NCBI RefSeq assembly: GCF_017921895.1
Contig: NZ_JAFIDN010000008.1
Span: forward strand, 1-64,000
DNA: 64,000 nt
Source of the DNA: Natronogracilivirga saccharolytica
GTDB taxonomy: Bacteria > Bacteroidota > Rhodothermia > Balneolales > Natronogracilivirgulaceae
Direction of reading: 5' to 3'
Shown here: positions 28,419 to 37,394 of the stretch, piece after piece
How the letters are laid out: each line of letters starts with the position of its first letter
Position numbering within the stretch: the stretch's first letter is position 1
Notes under the pieces: generated by a model
Databases searched by the model: none
What the model was told of the DNA's origin: nothing
What the model saw: only the letters and a program-made list of their open reading frames with translations
Program-made: the position numbers and the translations under genes

Positions 28419-29966
28419 TTGAACGATAACACAATCCGGGGTATCCGTGACAAGTTTTCCTCAGGAGATGCTTCTCTCAGTGAAGTTGTAAATGGATACC
28501 TTTCAGTAATTTCTAGAAAAAATCAGGAAATAAACGCTTTTACTTCGGTCCATGCTGATGAAGCCGCGGAAAGGGCGGAAGTCATCGGGAAAAAAATCAA
28601 GGAAGGCACGGCCGGACCACTGGCCGGAACGGTAATCGGCATCAAGGAGGTGCTTTGCCAGAAAGGCTATCCTGCCACCTGCGCTTCCAGAATGCTGGAA
28701 AACTACGAAGCGGTTTATGATGCAACGGTTGTCAGGCGCCTGATGGAGCAGGATGCCGTCATCGTAGGGCGGCTCAACATGGATGAGTTTGCCATGGGGT
28801 CTTCGACAGAAAATACGATTCACGGCCCTGCAAAAAACCCCCATAATGCGAATAAAGTGACCGGTGGATCCAGTGGCGGAAGTGCAGCTGCAGTAGCCGC
28901 TGATATGTGCAGTGCCACGCTGGGCACGGACACCGGAGGGTCTATCCGCCAGCCGGCATCTTATTGCGGGGTGGTTGGACTCAAGCCATCCTACGGACGC
29001 GTGTCACGGTACGGATTGATTGCCTATGCATCATCGTTTGACAGTATCGGTCCGTTAACCCACAACGTATCAGATGCAGCCACGATTCTGAAAGCTATTG
29101 CCGGGCACGACCCCTCAGATGCAACATCATCATCACGACCTGTCCCTGACTATCCGGCTTTGCTTGAAAATCCCGAGCCGGCAATCAAAATCGGCATACC
29201 GGATGAGTATTTCGGAGACGGGCTTGATCCGGTTATCCGGGAGCGGGTTATGGATACCGCGCGGAATATGGAGAAAAAGGGTGCGGAACTGGTTTCCATC
29301 TCTTTGCCTCACCTGAAATATGCCATTGCCACCTATTACATTCTGGCAACTGCTGAGGCATCGAGCAACCTCGCCCGGTTTGACGGTATCAGATATGGCC
29401 ACAGGGCGGATATTCAGGAGGTCCGAAAGGAGCTGAAAAATGAAGAGGAAGCCATCAGGCAGTCTCTTGGAACCAACGGCAACGGTAAATCCGGCAGGGA
29501 AAAGCTGGACAAGGCGCTGCTGGCCATGGACAGCCCAATGATCCGTTTATACAAAAAAAGCCGCACAGAAGGGTTCGGAACCGAGGTGAAACGGCGCATC
29601 ATGCTCGGAACATATGTACTGAGCGCCGGTTACTACGATGCCTATTACGGAAAGGCTCAGCGCATCCGGCGTCTTATAAAACAGGATTTCCAGGATGTCT
29701 TTTCAAAAGTTGACGTGATTATCTCACCGACAGCGCCTACAACCGCATTTGATCTGGGTTCAAAGGTCAATGATCCTTTGCAGATGTATTTAAACGACAT
29801 CTACACGATATCAGCCAATCTGGCTGGAATCTGCGGAATTAACGTACCGGCCGGTTTGCATTCTGACGACGGTCTTCCCATTGGTGTTCAGTTCATGGCC
29901 GATGCTTTTGATGAACCCGGTTTGCTTAATGCTGCCAGGATTGCGGAACAGGCACTTGCAGGATAA
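28419..29966 (+). CDS. gatA: Asp-tRNA(Asn)/Glu-tRNA(Gln) amidotransferase subunit A
   Basis: 515 residues from TTG 28419; an in-frame stop at 28410 leaves no other start. Amidase-signature enzyme that releases ammonia from glutamine for transamidation of mischarged tRNA. The Ser-cisSer-Lys triad is visible: GIKEVL (Lys), GGSSGGSAAAVAADMC (cis-Ser), and TDTGGSIRQPASYCG (nucleophile). It carries an extra charged stretch of about 40 residues (VRKELKNEEEAIRQ to SPMIRLYKKS) before the EGFGTEVKRRI motif, compared with the usual family sequence. gatB and gatC are not nearby, which is common. prmA follows within 11 bp. Confidence 0.95.
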   Translation: MNDNTIRGIRDKFSSGDASLSEVVNGYLSVISRKNQEINAFTSVHADEAAERAEVIGKKIKEGTAGPLAGTVIGIKEVLCQKGYPATCASRMLENYEAVYDATVVRRLMEQDAVIVGRLNMDEFAMGSSTENTIHGPAKNPHNANKVTGGSSGGSAAAVAADMCSATLGTDTGGSIRQPASYCGVVGLKPSYGRVSRYGLIAYASSFDSIGPLTHNVSDAATILKAIAGHDPSDATSSSRPVPDYPALLENPEPAIKIGIPDEYFGDGLDPVIRERVMDTARNMEKKGAELVSISLPHLKYAIATYYILATAEASSNLARFDGIRYGHRADIQEVRKELKNEEEAIRQSLGTNGNGKSGREKLDKALLAMDSPMIRLYKKSRTEGFGTEVKRRIMLGTYVLSAGYYDAYYGKAQRIRRLIKQDFQDVFSKVDVIISPTAPTTAFDLGSKVNDPLQMYLNDIYTISANLAGICGINVPAGLHSDDGLPIGVQFMADAFDEPGLLNAARIAEQALAG

Positions 29967-29977
29967 CGGGTATCTCG

Positions 29978-30838
29978 TTGATGATGAACAGGACATTTCT
30001 CAGACTGCAGTTTCGCATTCCGGAAGAGCATCAGGAAGCGGTCATAGCCCGCCTCACCGACTTCGGGTTTTACGGTTTCGAGCAGGAGGATGATACGGTT
30101 GCCGCATGGACGGAAGCGGATCCCTTTTCCCGGCAGAGCCAGACTGACTTTGACCGCTGGCTTGAAGCTGAAAGCTTATGCACATTGATAGGCAGGGAAA
30201 CTCATGCCGAGCGTAACTGGAATGAAGAGTGGGAGCAGTCCATTCGTCCGCAAACCGTCGGAAAATTTTACATTCATCCGGCCTGGGCGGATGAGCCGAA
30301 TCCCCAAGGAACCATTCCGCTTGTCATCGACCCCAAAATGTCATTCGGCACGGGATATCATGAAACAACGCGTTTGCTGCTGCACATGCTGCCGTCATTT
30401 GTAAAGCCGGGCGACCGGGTGCTGGATATGGGATCAGGGACCGGCATACTCGCTATTGCAGCGCTAAAGCTGGGTGCCGCTCATGCCGTTTGCGTGGATG
30501 TGGATGCCTGGTGCTTTGATAATGCCGGTGAAAATGCGAGGCGAAATGGTGTTGAAGATGTGATGGATATCCGGATCGGTTCCGCTGAGCAGATGGGAGC
30601 GGATGAAAAATTTGATATTGTACTGGCCAATATTAACCGCAATGTCCTGCTGGATCTGGCCGGTGAGCTTGGCGGGATGACGAAACCAGGCGGTTGCCTG
30701 CTGATATCGGGCATTGTCCGGGATGATGAGCAGTCTGTTCTGTCCCATCCGGATTATTCGCAGCTTTCAATTGAGGATACAAAAGCAGAAAATGAATGGT
30801 ATGCCATTGGTTTGAGGAAACCGGAACAGAATCTGTAA
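29978..30838 (+). CDS. prmA: Ribosomal protein L11 methyltransferase
   Basis: 286 residues starting MMMNRTFLRLQFRIP (any of the three Met may start). An N-terminal L11-recognition domain precedes the SAM-binding domain: DPKMSFGTGYHETTRLLL, VLDMGSGTGILAIAALKLGA, VDVDAWCFDNAGENARRN and VLANINRNVLLDLAG. PrmA trimethylates ribosomal protein L11. The gene follows gatA by 11 bp, suggesting one transcript. Confidence 0.95.
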   Translation: MMMNRTFLRLQFRIPEEHQEAVIARLTDFGFYGFEQEDDTVAAWTEADPFSRQSQTDFDRWLEAESLCTLIGRETHAERNWNEEWEQSIRPQTVGKFYIHPAWADEPNPQGTIPLVIDPKMSFGTGYHETTRLLLHMLPSFVKPGDRVLDMGSGTGILAIAALKLGAAHAVCVDVDAWCFDNAGENARRNGVEDVMDIRIGSAEQMGADEKFDIVLANINRNVLLDLAGELGGMTKPGGCLLISGIVRDDEQSVLSHPDYSQLSIEDTKAENEWYAIGLRKPEQNL

Positions 30839-30913
30839 TTTATCCGGGACTATTTCCGGTAGAATCGGAATGGAATCTTGCTATATTTTATATGGTCAGA
30901 ATGTAATCGGAAA

Positions 30914-30929
30914 ACCGGTTTAAACCGGT
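30914..30929. promoter_or_regulatory. Perfect 16-bp palindrome upstream of the ECF sigma gene
   Basis: ACCGGTTTAAACCGGT reads the same on both strands. It lies 41 bp ahead of the sigma factor start, just downstream of an AT-rich TATATTTTA stretch (30885-30893) that could be a promoter. Its position fits a repressor or activator operator; the binding protein is unknown. Confidence 0.45.
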
Positions 30930-30969
30930 CTGATGACTTAAAGTATCACCTCGAGAAACATGGTAACCC

Positions 30970-31572
30970 GTGCCTGAAAAACAAACCGCAACTGAAAGCA
31001 GCCGCAAGGACAGGGTTTTGGTAGATGCCGCCCTGTCCGGCGATCAACAGGCGTATCACAAGCTGGTCGACAAATATCAGCGGGCACTGTATTACCATAT
31101 CCTGAAACTGGTGCGAAACCGTGATGTGGTTGATGATCTTGTTCAGGAAGCGTTCAGTAAAGCGTTTGACTGCCTGGACACATACAACCGGAGTTATGCT
31201 TTTTCAACCTGGATTTATCGCATTGCAACCAATCACACAATTGACTACTTGCGGAAAAAGAAGCTTCAGACCCTGTCGATTGATGAGCCGGTGCAGGGGA
31301 AAGACGGTGAGATGAAAATCGAGATTGCCGATGAAGGCAGTCAGTCTGACCGTGAGATTATCAGAAAGCAGCGAAAGGAGATGGTCAGATCGGCAATAGA
31401 GAGCTTGCCGGAAAAGTACCGTATTGTCGTACGGATGCGGCATATGCAGGAAATGAGCTACGAAGAGATATCAGAGGAGCTCGATCTCCCGCTCGGTACA
31501 GTTAAAGCTCATATTTTCCGTGCCCGCGAGCTGCTGAACAAGCATTTGAAAGACAGGCTAACGGCATATTGA
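30970..31572 (+). CDS. ECF-type RNA polymerase sigma factor
   Basis: 200 residues from GTG 30970. Sigma region 2 (about 25-100): VDKYQRALYYHILKLVRN, DLVQEAFSKAF and FSTWIYRIATNHTIDYLRKKK. Region 4 (about 130-195): SLPEKYRIVVRMRHMQEMSY followed by LDLPLGTVKAHIFRARELL. No anti-sigma gene is adjacent; it is a single-gene unit ended by a terminator. The SigW/RpoE-like layout suggests an envelope or stress regulon, but the signal is unknown. A perfect palindrome upstream may control it. Confidence 0.92.
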   Translation: MPEKQTATESSRKDRVLVDAALSGDQQAYHKLVDKYQRALYYHILKLVRNRDVVDDLVQEAFSKAFDCLDTYNRSYAFSTWIYRIATNHTIDYLRKKKLQTLSIDEPVQGKDGEMKIEIADEGSQSDREIIRKQRKEMVRSAIESLPEKYRIVVRMRHMQEMSYEEISEELDLPLGTVKAHIFRARELLNKHLKDRLTAY

Positions 31573-31637
31573 ATAAACGCAGTATTGCTGTCAGCAGAAC
31601 CGGCAATAAACCCGTGCCGTATAGAACAGGAAAGAAT

Positions 31638-31673
31638 AAAAAAGCCCGATCACAAATGACCGGGCTTTTTTAT
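31638..31673. terminator. Bidirectional intrinsic terminator
   Basis: AAAGCCCG-A-TCA, loop CAAA, TGA-C-CGGGCTTT, flanked by A-run and T-run on either side, so it works on both strands. It ends the sigma gene (plus) and the beta-barrel gene (minus), which converge here. Confidence 0.85.
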
Positions 31674-31701
31674 GAAAGACATCATTGAGTTTCTTAGAAA
31701 G

Positions 31702-32232
31702 TCAGATTCCGAAGCGCACGCCGATATTAAATCCGAACTGATCGATACCGGTCAGAAACAATCTTGGCTCAGCATAGAGAGTTACGGCGTCCAGACTGTA
31801 CTCACCGCCCACACCAATTCCGAGAGCAAGGTCGGTATCAGAGTATGAGGCACCTCCGATATCGGAACTTACACTAACCCGGTGAATACCAAGCGAACCG
31901 ATACCGTAAAAGGTTAATTCGTCTTCCTGATAAAACAGATAGTGTGCATTACCGTTGATCTCAAAATAGTTCACGGATACTTCTGAAGGAGAATCGACCA
32001 GCCAGTAAACGAAATCGCCGCCGAACCGGATATCTTCATCAAAAATGTAATATCCGCCGAACTGAAGACCCAGTTCACTGAGCTTCTCGCCATAGGAGAG
32101 TCCGCCGCCAAGTACGATGTCACCTTCTCCCTGTGCCTTGACATTTGTGGATATTGCGAGCAGCATGACGAAAAGCATTGCTGTCAGAAATCGCATAGCT
32201 CGTTTTGACCTATTTACCATTGGTTGTACCAT
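31702..32232 (-). CDS. Small outer-membrane beta-barrel protein
   Basis: 176 residues with a signal peptide (RFLTAMLFVMLLAISTNVKA, cut before QGEG). The rest shows alternating hydrophobic and polar strands rich in Gly and Tyr (ILGGGLSYG-type opening, GLQFGGYYIF, FYGIGSLGIHRV, ALGIGVGGEYSL, FNIGVRFGI), consistent with an eight-strand OmpW/OmpX-like barrel. Start is the ATG at 32232, though an inner ATG (MRFLTAM) would give a tidier signal peptide. Function unknown. Confidence 0.75.
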   Translation of the reverse strand: MVQPMVNRSKRAMRFLTAMLFVMLLAISTNVKAQGEGDIVLGGGLSYGEKLSELGLQFGGYYIFDEDIRFGGDFVYWLVDSPSEVSVNYFEINGNAHYLFYQEDELTFYGIGSLGIHRVSVSSDIGGASYSDTDLALGIGVGGEYSLDAVTLYAEPRLFLTGIDQFGFNIGVRFGI

Positions 32233-32396
32233 TGTATCAGATTTTGTGAGTTGTAAAGAAAGTTGTTTTTAATGCAGCAATATACCTCTAAGTTGCTGTG
32301 ATTCGGTTAGTCGCGCTTAAGATATTAATTGACGTTTTTAAACCAAAACGGATTTACCTTTTTTTATAGAGTTTGTGCTATTCTTATTTTCCGTCT

Positions 32397-33557
32397 ATGA
32401 ATAACCGCGATTACAACACTACAAAGGAGTTTCACGAGGATAACAATTCAGATCCGCAGAATGCAGCAGGAGATCCGCAACAAGACACTGACCGTGGCTT
32501 GTACTTTTTTCTGCTTGATGCCGTAATGATCTTCCTGCTGGTGATCAATCTCACCTGGATTGTTTTTGACTGGCTTTTTGAATATCAGATTATTTATGAC
32601 TTTTTGTTTGGGCTGGCACCGGGTTTTACCGAAATGTATGCCAGTGCCATACATCCGAGGTTCATAGTAATCGACCTGATTTTTGTATCCGTATTTCTGA
32701 CAGAATTTTTCTTCAGATGGGCTGTTGCTGTATATAAACGGATATACCACCGCTGGTTTTTCTTTCCTTTCATCCATTTTTATGACCTGCTCGGATGCAT
32801 ACCCATCGGTGGATTCCGGTTTTTGCGGCTGCTCAGAGTCATATCCATCATGTACCGGCTGCAGAAAGCCGGGTTCATTGATCTGAGTGACACTCCGCCG
32901 GCCCGGTTTATAAGAAAATATCACGGAATACTGATTGAAGAGCTTTCAGATCGTGTTACGATTAATATTCTTACGGATGTCCAGCAGGAGGTTCGCCATG
33001 GCGGGCCGGTCGTGGACCGGATTGTCAGCGAAGTGATTCTGCCCAAAAAAGAATCAATCGTAGAATGGATGTCGCACCGCATCGAAAAAGTTTCAAACCA
33101 GAACTATGATAATTACCGTGACAGTATCAGGGATTATGTAAAGGAGCGAATCAATACCGCACTTGAGGAAAACAGTGAATTCGCCCGGCTGGAACAGATT
33201 CCGCTTTTCGGATCGTTGGTACGTAATACACTCGAAAAAGCCATCAGTGATATTGTCTTTAGTGTTATCAACGGAATTATGCAGGATCTGGCGTCGGAGC
33301 GGAATAAATTTCTGATCGATGAAACCTCGGATATCCTTTTCGATGCGATCCTTTTGAAAGAAGAAGACACGGAACTCAACCGCATGGTTACAGAGACCAT
33401 CGACCGCTCACTGGAAATTGTGAAACAGCAGGTTCAGGTCCAGCAGTGGAAACTGCGTGACCTGGCGGACGATGAGGAAGACTTCAGGCGACGGCTTCGC
33501 GAAGAGCTGATGAAGGCGGCAGATCAGCCGGAAAATCACACACGTGCAGAAAAATGA
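32397..33557 (+). CDS. Voltage-sensor-like membrane protein with cytoplasmic helical domain
   Basis: 386 residues from ATG 32397 (the frame is open to 32373). Membrane segments: LLDAVMIFLLVINLTWIVFDWLF, RFIVIDLIFVSVFLTEFFFRW, then HFYDLLGCIPI leading into an S4-like helix with arginines about every third residue (RFLRLLRVISIMYR). This is the S1-S4 layout of voltage-sensor domains in ion transporters, but no pore (S5-P-S6) follows. Instead there is a 220-residue charged helical tail (IRKYHGILIEELSDRV to the C-terminus). Function unknown; a pore-less sensor or an ion-transporter relative is the best description. It overlaps queG by 4 bp (ATGA) and is probably co-translated with it. Confidence 0.65.
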   Translation: MNNRDYNTTKEFHEDNNSDPQNAAGDPQQDTDRGLYFFLLDAVMIFLLVINLTWIVFDWLFEYQIIYDFLFGLAPGFTEMYASAIHPRFIVIDLIFVSVFLTEFFFRWAVAVYKRIYHRWFFFPFIHFYDLLGCIPIGGFRFLRLLRVISIMYRLQKAGFIDLSDTPPARFIRKYHGILIEELSDRVTINILTDVQQEVRHGGPVVDRIVSEVILPKKESIVEWMSHRIEKVSNQNYDNYRDSIRDYVKERINTALEENSEFARLEQIPLFGSLVRNTLEKAISDIVFSVINGIMQDLASERNKFLIDETSDILFDAILLKEEDTELNRMVTETIDRSLEIVKQQVQVQQWKLRDLADDEEDFRRRLREELMKAADQPENHTRAEK

Positions 33558-34564
33558 CCGGAATAGCCCAGAATATTTCAAAACGCACCGAGCTGGTAAG
33601 GCAGGAAGCACATCGGCTTGGTTTCGACGGGGTCGGATTCGCGCGGGCACGCCGCCTCGAGAGGGAAGAGTCCCGTCTGGAACAGTGGCTGAAAGAAGGC
33701 CGGCACGGATCGATGCAATGGATGGAGAACCACTTCGACAAACGCGTTGATCCACGCAAACTGGTTCCCGGTGCGCGCTCAGTCGTTTCGGTTATGATCA
33801 GCTATCACCAACCCGATCTTGTCAGGGAACAGTTGTCCTCAGATCAACCCAAAATTTCAAAATACGCAGCCGGTGATGATTATCACAAAGTTGTGAAGGA
33901 AAAACTGTTTGAGCTGTTTGCTTTCACGGAATCCGTTACGGGTAAAGTGGAGGGACGTGTCTTTGTGGATACGGCTCCGGTACTGGACAAGGCCTGGGCT
34001 GTGGAGGCTGGAATCGGCTGGCTTGGAAAACACACCAACGTGCTCAGCAGGGAGTGGGGGTCATGGTATTTTCTGGGTGAAATGATCCTGGACGCGGAGT
34101 TTGATTATGATGAACCTGTCGCGGACCACTGCGGTTCATGCACCCGCTGTATCGATGCATGTCCTACCGATGCCATTTACGAACCATACAAAATGGACGG
34201 CAGCAAGTGCATCTCCTATTTCACCATTGAACTGCGCGACGAGATCCCGGAAGAGTACCACAGACAGATGGGGGAGTGGATTTTCGGTTGTGACATTTGC
34301 CAGGATGTGTGTCCCTGGAACAGTAAAGCCCGAAGAGGTTCGGAGGAGCGGTTGTTTGCCCGCCCGGAAAGTGCCGATAAAGACATAGATTACTGGGAGG
34401 AGCTGAACCTTCAGGAGTATCGGGAGCTCTTCCGGAAAAGCACTGTCAAACGTGCCAAGTTCGACGGACTGAAACGAAATATTCGTATCGCCGCAGAAAA
34501 CGTCAGAAGCCGCGACATGACATTCGTCAATGTTGCCGGCAAACTGAAAAAGAAGCAAAAATGA
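33554..34564 (+). CDS. queG: Epoxyqueuosine reductase
   Basis: 336 residues. Cobalamin-dependent enzyme that converts epoxyqueuosine to queuosine in tRNA. Motifs: GVGFARAR, SVVSVMISYHQP, FVDTAPVLDK (catalytic Asp region) and GWLGKHTNVLSREWGSW. Two [4Fe-4S] clusters are seen in CGSCTRCIDACPTDAI and CDICQDVCPWN. The C-terminal HEAT repeats of longer members are absent, as in many Bacteroidota. It overlaps the voltage-sensor gene. Confidence 0.95.
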   Translation: MTGIAQNISKRTELVRQEAHRLGFDGVGFARARRLEREESRLEQWLKEGRHGSMQWMENHFDKRVDPRKLVPGARSVVSVMISYHQPDLVREQLSSDQPKISKYAAGDDYHKVVKEKLFELFAFTESVTGKVEGRVFVDTAPVLDKAWAVEAGIGWLGKHTNVLSREWGSWYFLGEMILDAEFDYDEPVADHCGSCTRCIDACPTDAIYEPYKMDGSKCISYFTIELRDEIPEEYHRQMGEWIFGCDICQDVCPWNSKARRGSEERLFARPESADKDIDYWEELNLQEYRELFRKSTVKRAKFDGLKRNIRIAAENVRSRDMTFVNVAGKLKKKQK

Positions 34565-34594
34565 CAGCGCTCCGCCGGTTTTTGTGAACCCGTT

Positions 34595-36046
34595 TCAGCC
34601 TTCCTGGTATTCCTGAACACCGGCCATTTCGATCATCAGATCGAACATATCGGTATTTTTTGTGATTGGTCCGATGCGGTCACTTCCCGGTCCGAGAGCA
34701 GCAAGCTCAACATAATCAGCTGTGTGTGAAGTTCCTATCCAGTTGAAGGCCAGATAGTTGGCAAGAATTTGCCCCATCACGGGCCAGGGCCGGCTCATCA
34801 TTCTGTGAAGATTTTCATAATCATCGGCGTAAGCCTGGCGAAGGATTTCCGCTTCGTCCCGTCTGATCTCAATTTTTGTGGCATGCTCAACAAGTTCTCT
34901 GATTTCGCTGATGGAGCTGTTCTCATCAAGCTGAGGCAGGAACCAGTTGTTGGTATGACGAAATTCGGCGATACGGTCAAACCGCGGTTCACTTTCGGAG
35001 TAACCTGATCCTACACCATTAAGGCCGGGATTGGCATTTCCATGGTCTGTAGTAATGATGACAAGCGTATCATCACGATTTTCTGCGAACTCCAGGGCGG
35101 CTCCGATGGCATCGTCAAATGCAATCTGATCGTATATGAGTCCGGCTGCATCGTTTCCGTGTGCCGCATGATCGACTCTGCCGCCTTCGACCTGAAGGAT
35201 GAACCCGTTTGTATTTCGGGACAGATGCTTTATCGAGGTCTCGGTCATCTCGGCGAGAGTGGGTATATCGCGCTTGTACTCTTCGGTGTTGATGTGATCC
35301 AGCGTATAGGGCAAATGACCGTCGTAGAAAATTCCAAGAAGTTTCCCGTTTCCGTCATAAGCCTTCATATCATCTTTTTTTCGGACCACCTTGTATCCTT
35401 CCTCTTCATATTCAGAATACAAGTCGCGCCCATCATCACGGTGTTCGGAACTGTAAAACATATTGCCGCCACCGAGAAGAACATCATACCGGTTTTCAAG
35501 ATACTGTTCGGCAATGGTCTCCTGATCACCGCGGTTCATGACATTGGCACCGAATCCGGCAGGTGTGGCGTGGGTAATGGTTGTAGTAGTGGCAAGTCCT
35601 GTAGCTTTGCCGGCATCCCTGAAAATCTGGAGGATGGTCCTGAGCGGCTCCTCCTCTTCGGTCATATTGACACGGCCGTTTACCAGGCGCTGGCCGCATC
35701 CCCATGAACTGGCTGCCGCTGCTGAGTCGGTCACTATGGAAGAACCGGATGCCATATCCATCAGCCCCCGGCTGACCCGGTTCTGTTCGTAAAGTGATAT
35801 CCAGTTTGAAGTGCGGTCGTAATGTCTGCGCAGGATGTGATCGGCGGCAGTCAGCGTTCCGTTGCTCATTCCGTCACTGACCATGAATATGATATTTTTT
35901 GCATCGCCGGGTTGTGCTCTTCCATTTTCAGAGGAGCAACCTTTTAAAATGGCACCTGATCCAAGCATCATACCGGAAAGGGCACCTGTTTTCAGAAAGT
36001 CCCTGCGTGAGAAAGATCCGTTTTTACTCGATTTGTTTCTTTTCAT
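34595..36046 (-). CDS. Tat-exported alkaline phosphatase lipoprotein (PhoA family)
   Basis: 483 residues. A Tat signal (FSRRDFLKTG) ends in a lipobox (LKGC, Cys37), so the folded enzyme should be exported by TatA/C and lipid-anchored. Catalytic features of the phosphomonoesterase family: FMVSDGMS (metal Asp57), TDSAAAAS (nucleophile Ser108), QVEGGRVDHAAHGND, TTDHGN and IGTSHTAD. It hydrolyses phosphate monoesters, releasing phosphate outside the cell. No Pho-box-like site was identified upstream. Converges with queG. Confidence 0.93.
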   Translation of the reverse strand: MKRNKSSKNGSFSRRDFLKTGALSGMMLGSGAILKGCSSENGRAQPGDAKNIIFMVSDGMSNGTLTAADHILRRHYDRTSNWISLYEQNRVSRGLMDMASGSSIVTDSAAAASSWGCGQRLVNGRVNMTEEEEPLRTILQIFRDAGKATGLATTTTITHATPAGFGANVMNRGDQETIAEQYLENRYDVLLGGGNMFYSSEHRDDGRDLYSEYEEEGYKVVRKKDDMKAYDGNGKLLGIFYDGHLPYTLDHINTEEYKRDIPTLAEMTETSIKHLSRNTNGFILQVEGGRVDHAAHGNDAAGLIYDQIAFDDAIGAALEFAENRDDTLVIITTDHGNANPGLNGVGSGYSESEPRFDRIAEFRHTNNWFLPQLDENSSISEIRELVEHATKIEIRRDEAEILRQAYADDYENLHRMMSRPWPVMGQILANYLAFNWIGTSHTADYVELAALGPGSDRIGPITKNTDMFDLMIEMAGVQEYQEG

Positions 36047-36375
36047 AGTGACTGCAGCGTTGATTATTCAGGTTGAAAAAAAGAAATTCTGTTTGGTATC
36101 AGAACGTATCAAAAAAAATGGTGTTTTCCCGCGTGTGATTTATAAGAACCAAAGATCGTGCGGAAAGATACTCTCCTCAGGATAATGAAAAAGATATAAC
36201 CAAACTGTAAAACTTTGAAATGTGTGAAAGCGTCAGAGTTGTTGTTTGAGAAAAATAAAGCGGCCTGTTTTGCAGTTATAGTTCGGAATGAAATCTATTG
36301 TTAACTTCTTTCTGATCGAAAATAGGAGGAAGTTCAGATGCAATTTTAAATTAAGTTTAAAGGAGGTAGTGATTT
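36047..36375. other. Spacer and htpX leader with two Shine-Dalgarno sequences
   Basis: Holds the divergent promoters of the phosphatase and htpX. Near its end AATAGGAGGAAGTTCAG precedes ATG 36338, which opens a three-codon frame (Met-Gln-Phe-stop at 36349). Then TTTAAAGGAGGTAGTGATTT precedes the htpX ATG. Strong Shine-Dalgarno sequences are rare in this genome. Confidence 0.55.
36338..36349 (+). promoter_or_regulatory. Possible three-codon leader ORF before htpX
   Basis: ATG CAA TTT TAA with AGGAGG seven to twelve bases upstream. Its stop is 27 bp before the htpX start, whose own ribosome-binding site follows. It could couple or tune htpX translation; equally it could be chance. Confidence 0.3.
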
Positions 36376-37239
36376 ATGATTAAGAACTCGATGCGCACCG
36401 TCTTTCTGATGGCTCTCGTTGGTGCGCTGTTCTTGCTGGTTGGCAATGTACTTGGCGGACAGGGCGGGATGGTGATCGCATTCATCTTTGCCATGCTGAT
36501 GAACTTCTTCAGTTACTGGTATTCCGACAAGATGGTGCTGAAGATGTATCGTGCAAAGGAGGTTACACGGGAAAATGCTCCCCAGTTTTATGGCATGGTT
36601 GAGGATCTTGCCCGACGAGCTGATCTGCCCATGCCTAAAGTCTATATCATCCCGCAGCAGCAGCCCAATGCGTTCGCCACCGGCAGAAACCCGCAAAATG
36701 CAGCAGTTGCCGCAACACAGGGCATATTGCAAAGTTTGAATGAGCGGGAGTTGCGCGGCGTTATGGCACACGAGCTGGCTCATATAAAAAACAGGGATAT
36801 CCTGACACAAACGATAGTGACAGCTTTTGTGAGTGCAATTACCATGATTTCGCAGTTTGCAATATTTCTTCCCATCGGTCGCGGAGGCGGAGACGGACCC
36901 AACCCGATTGTATTGCTGCTTACACTGATTCTTGCGCCACTTGCGGCCGGGATGCTGCAGGCAGCCATATCGCGGACACGCGAATTTGAGGCTGACCGAG
37001 TCGGCGCCGAGATTTGCGGGAGTGCGGAAAGTCTTGCAAATGCATTGAAAAAAATTCAGGCCTCGGTTCAGCAGATGCCAATGCAGGCATCCGAAACCGC
37101 ACAAAGATCAACGGCGCACATGTTCCCGGTCAATCCCTTTTCTGCCAGGGGAATGAGCAAGCTGTTCTCGACTCATCCCGACACCGGATTGCGTATCCGG
37201 AAATTAATGAATATGGAAAAAACGGGTGTTTACTCGTAA
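36376..37239 (+). CDS. htpX: Membrane zinc metalloprotease HtpX
   Basis: 287 residues. Two N-terminal membrane helices (MRTVFLMALVGALFLLVG; MVIAFIFAMLMNFFSYW) precede the M48 peptidase core with HELAH (132-136), the third ligand in REFEADRVGAE, and two further helices (FVSAITMISQFAIFLP; VLLLTLILAPLAAGML). HtpX degrades misfolded inner-membrane proteins. A very strong Shine-Dalgarno (AAAGGAGG) precedes the start, unlike most genes here, suggesting high translation or special control. Confidence 0.95.
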   Translation: MIKNSMRTVFLMALVGALFLLVGNVLGGQGGMVIAFIFAMLMNFFSYWYSDKMVLKMYRAKEVTRENAPQFYGMVEDLARRADLPMPKVYIIPQQQPNAFATGRNPQNAAVAATQGILQSLNERELRGVMAHELAHIKNRDILTQTIVTAFVSAITMISQFAIFLPIGRGGGDGPNPIVLLLTLILAPLAAGMLQAAISRTREFEADRVGAEICGSAESLANALKKIQASVQQMPMQASETAQRSTAHMFPVNPFSARGMSKLFSTHPDTGLRIRKLMNMEKTGVYS

Positions 37240-37394
37240 TCATTTTTGAAAATGGAACAGGGATTCGGTACCATTCCAGTTTGGGGCTCAGGACTGGCTG
37301 AGACAAAAAGGCGATAAGTTGATCCGTAAGGATACGGAATGAGCATACTCTAACCCCTACCAAACGTAATCAGAAACGAAAGTTAAATACCACT

